NCBI GenBank assembly: GCA_964637655.1
Contig: CAZWUZ010000149.1
Location: forward strand, 3,382-9,418
DNA length: 6,037 nt
Direction: 5' to 3'
From: CAZWUZ01 sp964637655 [NCBI: uncultured bacterium]
GTDB lineage: Bacteria > DAOPZR01
This document shows, in pieces, positions 4,176 through 6,037 of this stretch; within the stretch, counting starts at the first letter, position 1, and the number at the start of each line of letters is the position of its first letter. A program made the position numbers and the translations under genes. The notes under the pieces are model-generated. The model searched no databases. It was given only the letters and a program-made list of their open reading frames with translations, and was not told the DNA's origin.

Positions 4176-4633
4176 CAGTGTCCCTCCCCCGCCTGCGCCG
4201 CTTCCATTTCCTGCAGCAGCAGGTGGCGCACGTGGTATTCCTCGTTGAGCAGAATGATCTGCCGCCCGCGCTTCTCCTGCTCGCTGAACGCCACCGGGCC
4301 CTTGAGATTGACGGTCATCAGCTGCGGGTTGTCAGGCACCACGACGATGCCGAAGAAAATCAGGCCGGCCGCCTCCTTCACCCCCAGCGCGGCGAGGTCG
4401 CTGCCGCTCACCTTCGGGGCGAACTTCGCCCCGAGCACTTCGCGCAGATTGACCACGACCACGGCCAGGTGCGGGTCGGTCACCGACTGGAGCCAGGAGA
4501 AGGGGCGCTCCTCGGGAACGCTGAGCAGGGCGAAGCGCGTGCTCTCCGCGAAACCGATCAGCCCCTCGGGGATGGTCAGGATGCTGTCGTCCGCCACGGT
4601 CACGGGGCCGAACGGTTTGGTCGTAATGTCCAC
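4175..4633 (-). CDS. fliW: Flagellar assembly factor FliW (CsrA antagonist, flagellin-binding)
   Basis: A 152-residue cytoplasmic protein of the FliW family. Known FliW binds CsrA allosterically and relieves repression of flagellin mRNA; flagellin waiting for export binds FliW and frees CsrA. Family features visible are the [12 protein letters not shown] segment near residues 21-32, [19 protein letters not shown] near 43-61, a central hydrophobic strand [12 protein letters not shown], and [12 protein letters not shown] followed by [14 protein letters not shown] near the C-terminus. Length is usual. The start codon is GTG; AGGAGG lies 9 bases upstream, inside a sequence that includes the flgL stop (gap 13 bases). 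It overlaps csrA by one base (TGATG), so the two are probably translationally coupled and made in a fixed ratio, which suits an antagonist pair. Confidence 0.96.
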   Translation of the reverse strand: MDITTKPFGPVTVADDSILTIPEGLIGFAESTRFALLSVPEERPFSWLQSVTDPHLAVVVVNLREVLGAKFAPKVSGSDLAALGVKEAAGLIFFGIVVVPDNPQLMTVNLKGPVAFSEQEKRGRQIILLNEEYHVRHLLLQEMEAAQAGEGH

Positions 4634-4646
4634 GGTATGCTGCCTC

Positions 4647-5957
4647 CTATTTCAGGAAACTCATCAGGGATAGACTGAAGATGCGCGCCCCGGCCGACAG
4701 CGCCGCCTGCTGCATCGTTTCGAACTGTTTGAGCTGCATGATGGCGTCGGCCATATCGGTCTCGCTCGCCTCCTGCAGCAACTGCGTCGTCTGGATCTTG
4801 TAGTCGGTCAGCCGGCTTTCCTTCTGCTCGAGCCGGTTCTGCCGGCCGCCCGTCTCCGCGCGCCACAGCAGCAGCCCTTCGAGCGCGTCGTCAAGCAGGC
4901 CGAGGTCCTCGCCGCTCAACCGCGCGGCATTGTCGCTGTTGAGATCGTCGCGGATCTGAATGAGCAGGCGGAAGGAGGTCATCTTGACCTCGGTGGCGGT
5001 CGCCGCGACATTGTCGGTGTAATTGCCGTCCGCGTCCAGCGCGGCGTTGCCGTTCACCACCTGCAGATCGTTGAGCAGTCCTTCCCGCACCGCCGTGGCG
5101 CCGTTGCGGTCGACATCCTGCAGCCACAACTGCCGCGGGTCGCTCGAGGTCAGCACGAGGCGCGACGCCCCCGGCACCGTGGTGTCGACTGACGCCTGCA
5201 CGCCGGCGCCCGCGCCGTTGATGCGCGCCACCACCGCATTGAGCGAATCGACCGTCGTATCGTAGTAGATGTTCTTCCCGTTGACGCGGAAGTAGCCCTG
5301 GCTGGCGCCAACGGCGGCGTCAAGTGTCGCCGTCTCGTCCGCCACCGCCAGCCCCGCGGTCACGCGGTGGTTACTCACCTGGAACAGTTCGTCGCCGATG
5401 ACATTGACCTGCAGGCGCACGTTTTCGTCCACCTCGCGGTAGACCGCGTTGCGGTCGCTGCGGTAGACGACATCCGTAATATTTCCCGCCGCGTCGGTCA
5501 CCTTGCCGAACGGCGACTCGTTGAACGTGCTGTTGAGCGTTTCGTTGCCGCCGAACAGGTAGCGGCTGCCATGCTGCACATTGGCGGTGTTGACCAGTTC
5601 GTCGAGCAGCTGGTCGACCTCGCGCGCAATCGCCTGGCGGTCGAGCGCGACATTGCTGTCATTGGCCCCCTGCACCACCAGCGAGCGCACGCGCTGGTAG
5701 ATGCTCCCCACCTGGTCGAGGGCATTGTCCGTCGCCATCAGCCAGTCCTTGGCCTCGGTGATATTGGCGAGGTACTGCTCCGTGCGCGTGATGTCGCTTT
5801 TGTACCACATGGTCTGGTGCGTCGCCACCGGGTCGTCCGAACTGTAGCGCAGCTTGCTCCCCGAGGAGATCTGGTAGTTGAGCAGGTCGATGCTGTCGAG
5901 GTTGCTGTGCAGATTGCTGAGCACCGTGCCGTAGATGCTGGCGCTGGTCACACGCAT
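4647..5957 (-). CDS. flgL: Flagellar hook-associated protein 3 FlgL (hook-filament junction)
   Basis: A 436-residue protein of the flagellin/FlgL family that is exported and sits between FlgK and the filament. The N-terminal D0/D1 part (about residues 1-145) carries the FlgL-type start MRVTS, the QISSG...SSDDPVA segment, a coiled-coil segment with QRVRSLVVQGAND near 88-100, and SRYLFGGNET near 131-140. The C-terminal D1/D0 part (about 325-436) has GGRQNRLE, SETDMADAIMQLKQFETMQQAAL and a hydrophobic end. The middle (about 150-320) is long: shorter FlgL proteins have roughly 300 residues. It includes a segment near 219-250 (GYFRVNGKNIYYDTT, then DSLNAVVARIN) like the flagellin_IN repeat found in FliD and some flagellins. 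The start ATG follows GGGGGTGA at good spacing. The TAG stop overlaps the fliW ribosome binding site. Confident call. Confidence 0.95.
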   Translation of the reverse strand: MRVTSASIYGTVLSNLHSNLDSIDLLNYQISSGSKLRYSSDDPVATHQTMWYKSDITRTEQYLANITEAKDWLMATDNALDQVGSIYQRVRSLVVQGANDSNVALDRQAIAREVDQLLDELVNTANVQHGSRYLFGGNETLNSTFNESPFGKVTDAAGNITDVVYRSDRNAVYREVDENVRLQVNVIGDELFQVSNHRVTAGLAVADETATLDAAVGASQGYFRVNGKNIYYDTTVDSLNAVVARINGAGAGVQASVDTTVPGASRLVLTSSDPRQLWLQDVDRNGATAVREGLLNDLQVVNGNAALDADGNYTDNVAATATEVKMTSFRLLIQIRDDLNSDNAARLSGEDLGLLDDALEGLLLWRAETGGRQNRLEQKESRLTDYKIQTTQLLQEASETDMADAIMQLKQFETMQQAALSAGARIFSLSLMSFLK

Positions 5958-5971
5958 GTCAGGTCACCCCC

Positions 5972-6037
5972 TTACGACGTCTTCAGCCCGTTGATGATGC
6001 GGTCGAGCATGCTGTCGTAGATGTTGATGAAGCGCGA
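5972..6037 (-). CDS. flgK: Flagellar hook-associated protein 1 FlgK, C-terminal end only (partial)
   Basis: Only the last 21 residues and the TAA stop are inside the window; the gene enters from the right edge. The visible tail contains YDSMLDRIINGLKTS, which resembles the end of FlgK, where a D0 helix closes with a D-x-ML-D-x-(I/L)-ING pattern. FlgK is an exported hook-filament junction protein. The assignment leans on context, since flgK normally sits directly before flgL. The stop codon overlaps the flgL ribosome binding site (TAAGGGGGTGA), with 14 bases between stop and start, so the two genes are probably translationally linked. The fragment is too short to exclude another axial protein with a similar D0 helix. 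Confidence 0.75.
   Translation of the reverse strand, partial: SRFINIYDSMLDRIINGLKTS

Noticed and set aside
1-6037. CRISPR array, tRNA or rRNA genes, insertion sequence
   Set aside because: No regularly spaced repeats, no tRNA-like cloverleaf noticed, no transposase coding or terminal inverted repeats seen.

Overview
The window is one contiguous late-flagellar locus read entirely on the minus strand, from the right edge to the left. In transcription order it holds the last codons of flgK, then flgL, fliW, csrA, three tandem flagellin genes, flaG and a Rho-independent terminator. Past the terminator are 68 bases that may begin another unit. The DNA is GC-rich, the ribosome binding sites are strong (AGGAGG type), and the order flgK-flgL-fliW-csrA-flagellin-flaG is the one seen in many Bacillota and in some other phyla that carry FliW, such as spirochetes. 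The three flagellins are short, with D0/D1 domains only, as in those groups. I cannot fix the phylum from this window; a high-GC Bacillota-like lineage is one reasonable guess.

Right part (3912-6037): flgK, flgL, fliW and csrA are packed with gaps of 14 and 13 bases and a one-base TGATG overlap, so they form one operon. FlgK and FlgL join hook to filament. FliW and CsrA are the regulatory pair that, in Bacillus subtilis and Campylobacter, couples flagellin translation to flagellin export: CsrA blocks flagellin mRNA, FliW blocks CsrA, and unexported flagellin titrates FliW.

Middle part (583-3911): three paralogous flagellins of 290, 276 and 276 residues are separated by unusually long leaders of 263 (269 with the refined start), 186 and 339 bases. 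The first leader opens with a good sigma-28 (FliA) promoter. Before the gene it carries a terminator-like hairpin with a T run, so a short leader RNA of about 125 bases could be released.

The most striking signal is a family of small hairpins presenting A-N-G-G-A-N in the loop, closed by a C-G pair (CANGGANG, the CsrA/RsmA recognition core). They occur in all three flagellin leaders and at flaG, in several cases directly over the ribosome binding site, and probably again in the last 20 bases at the left edge. The window thus appears to encode the regulator, its antagonist, its titrating ligand and a dense array of RNA targets side by side. The protein switch is known; the array, the possible terminated CsrA-sponge leader and the repeated hexaloop design are the parts that look new.

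Left part (1-582): flaG follows the third flagellin by 76 bases (from a refined start) and ends at a strong GC-rich terminator.
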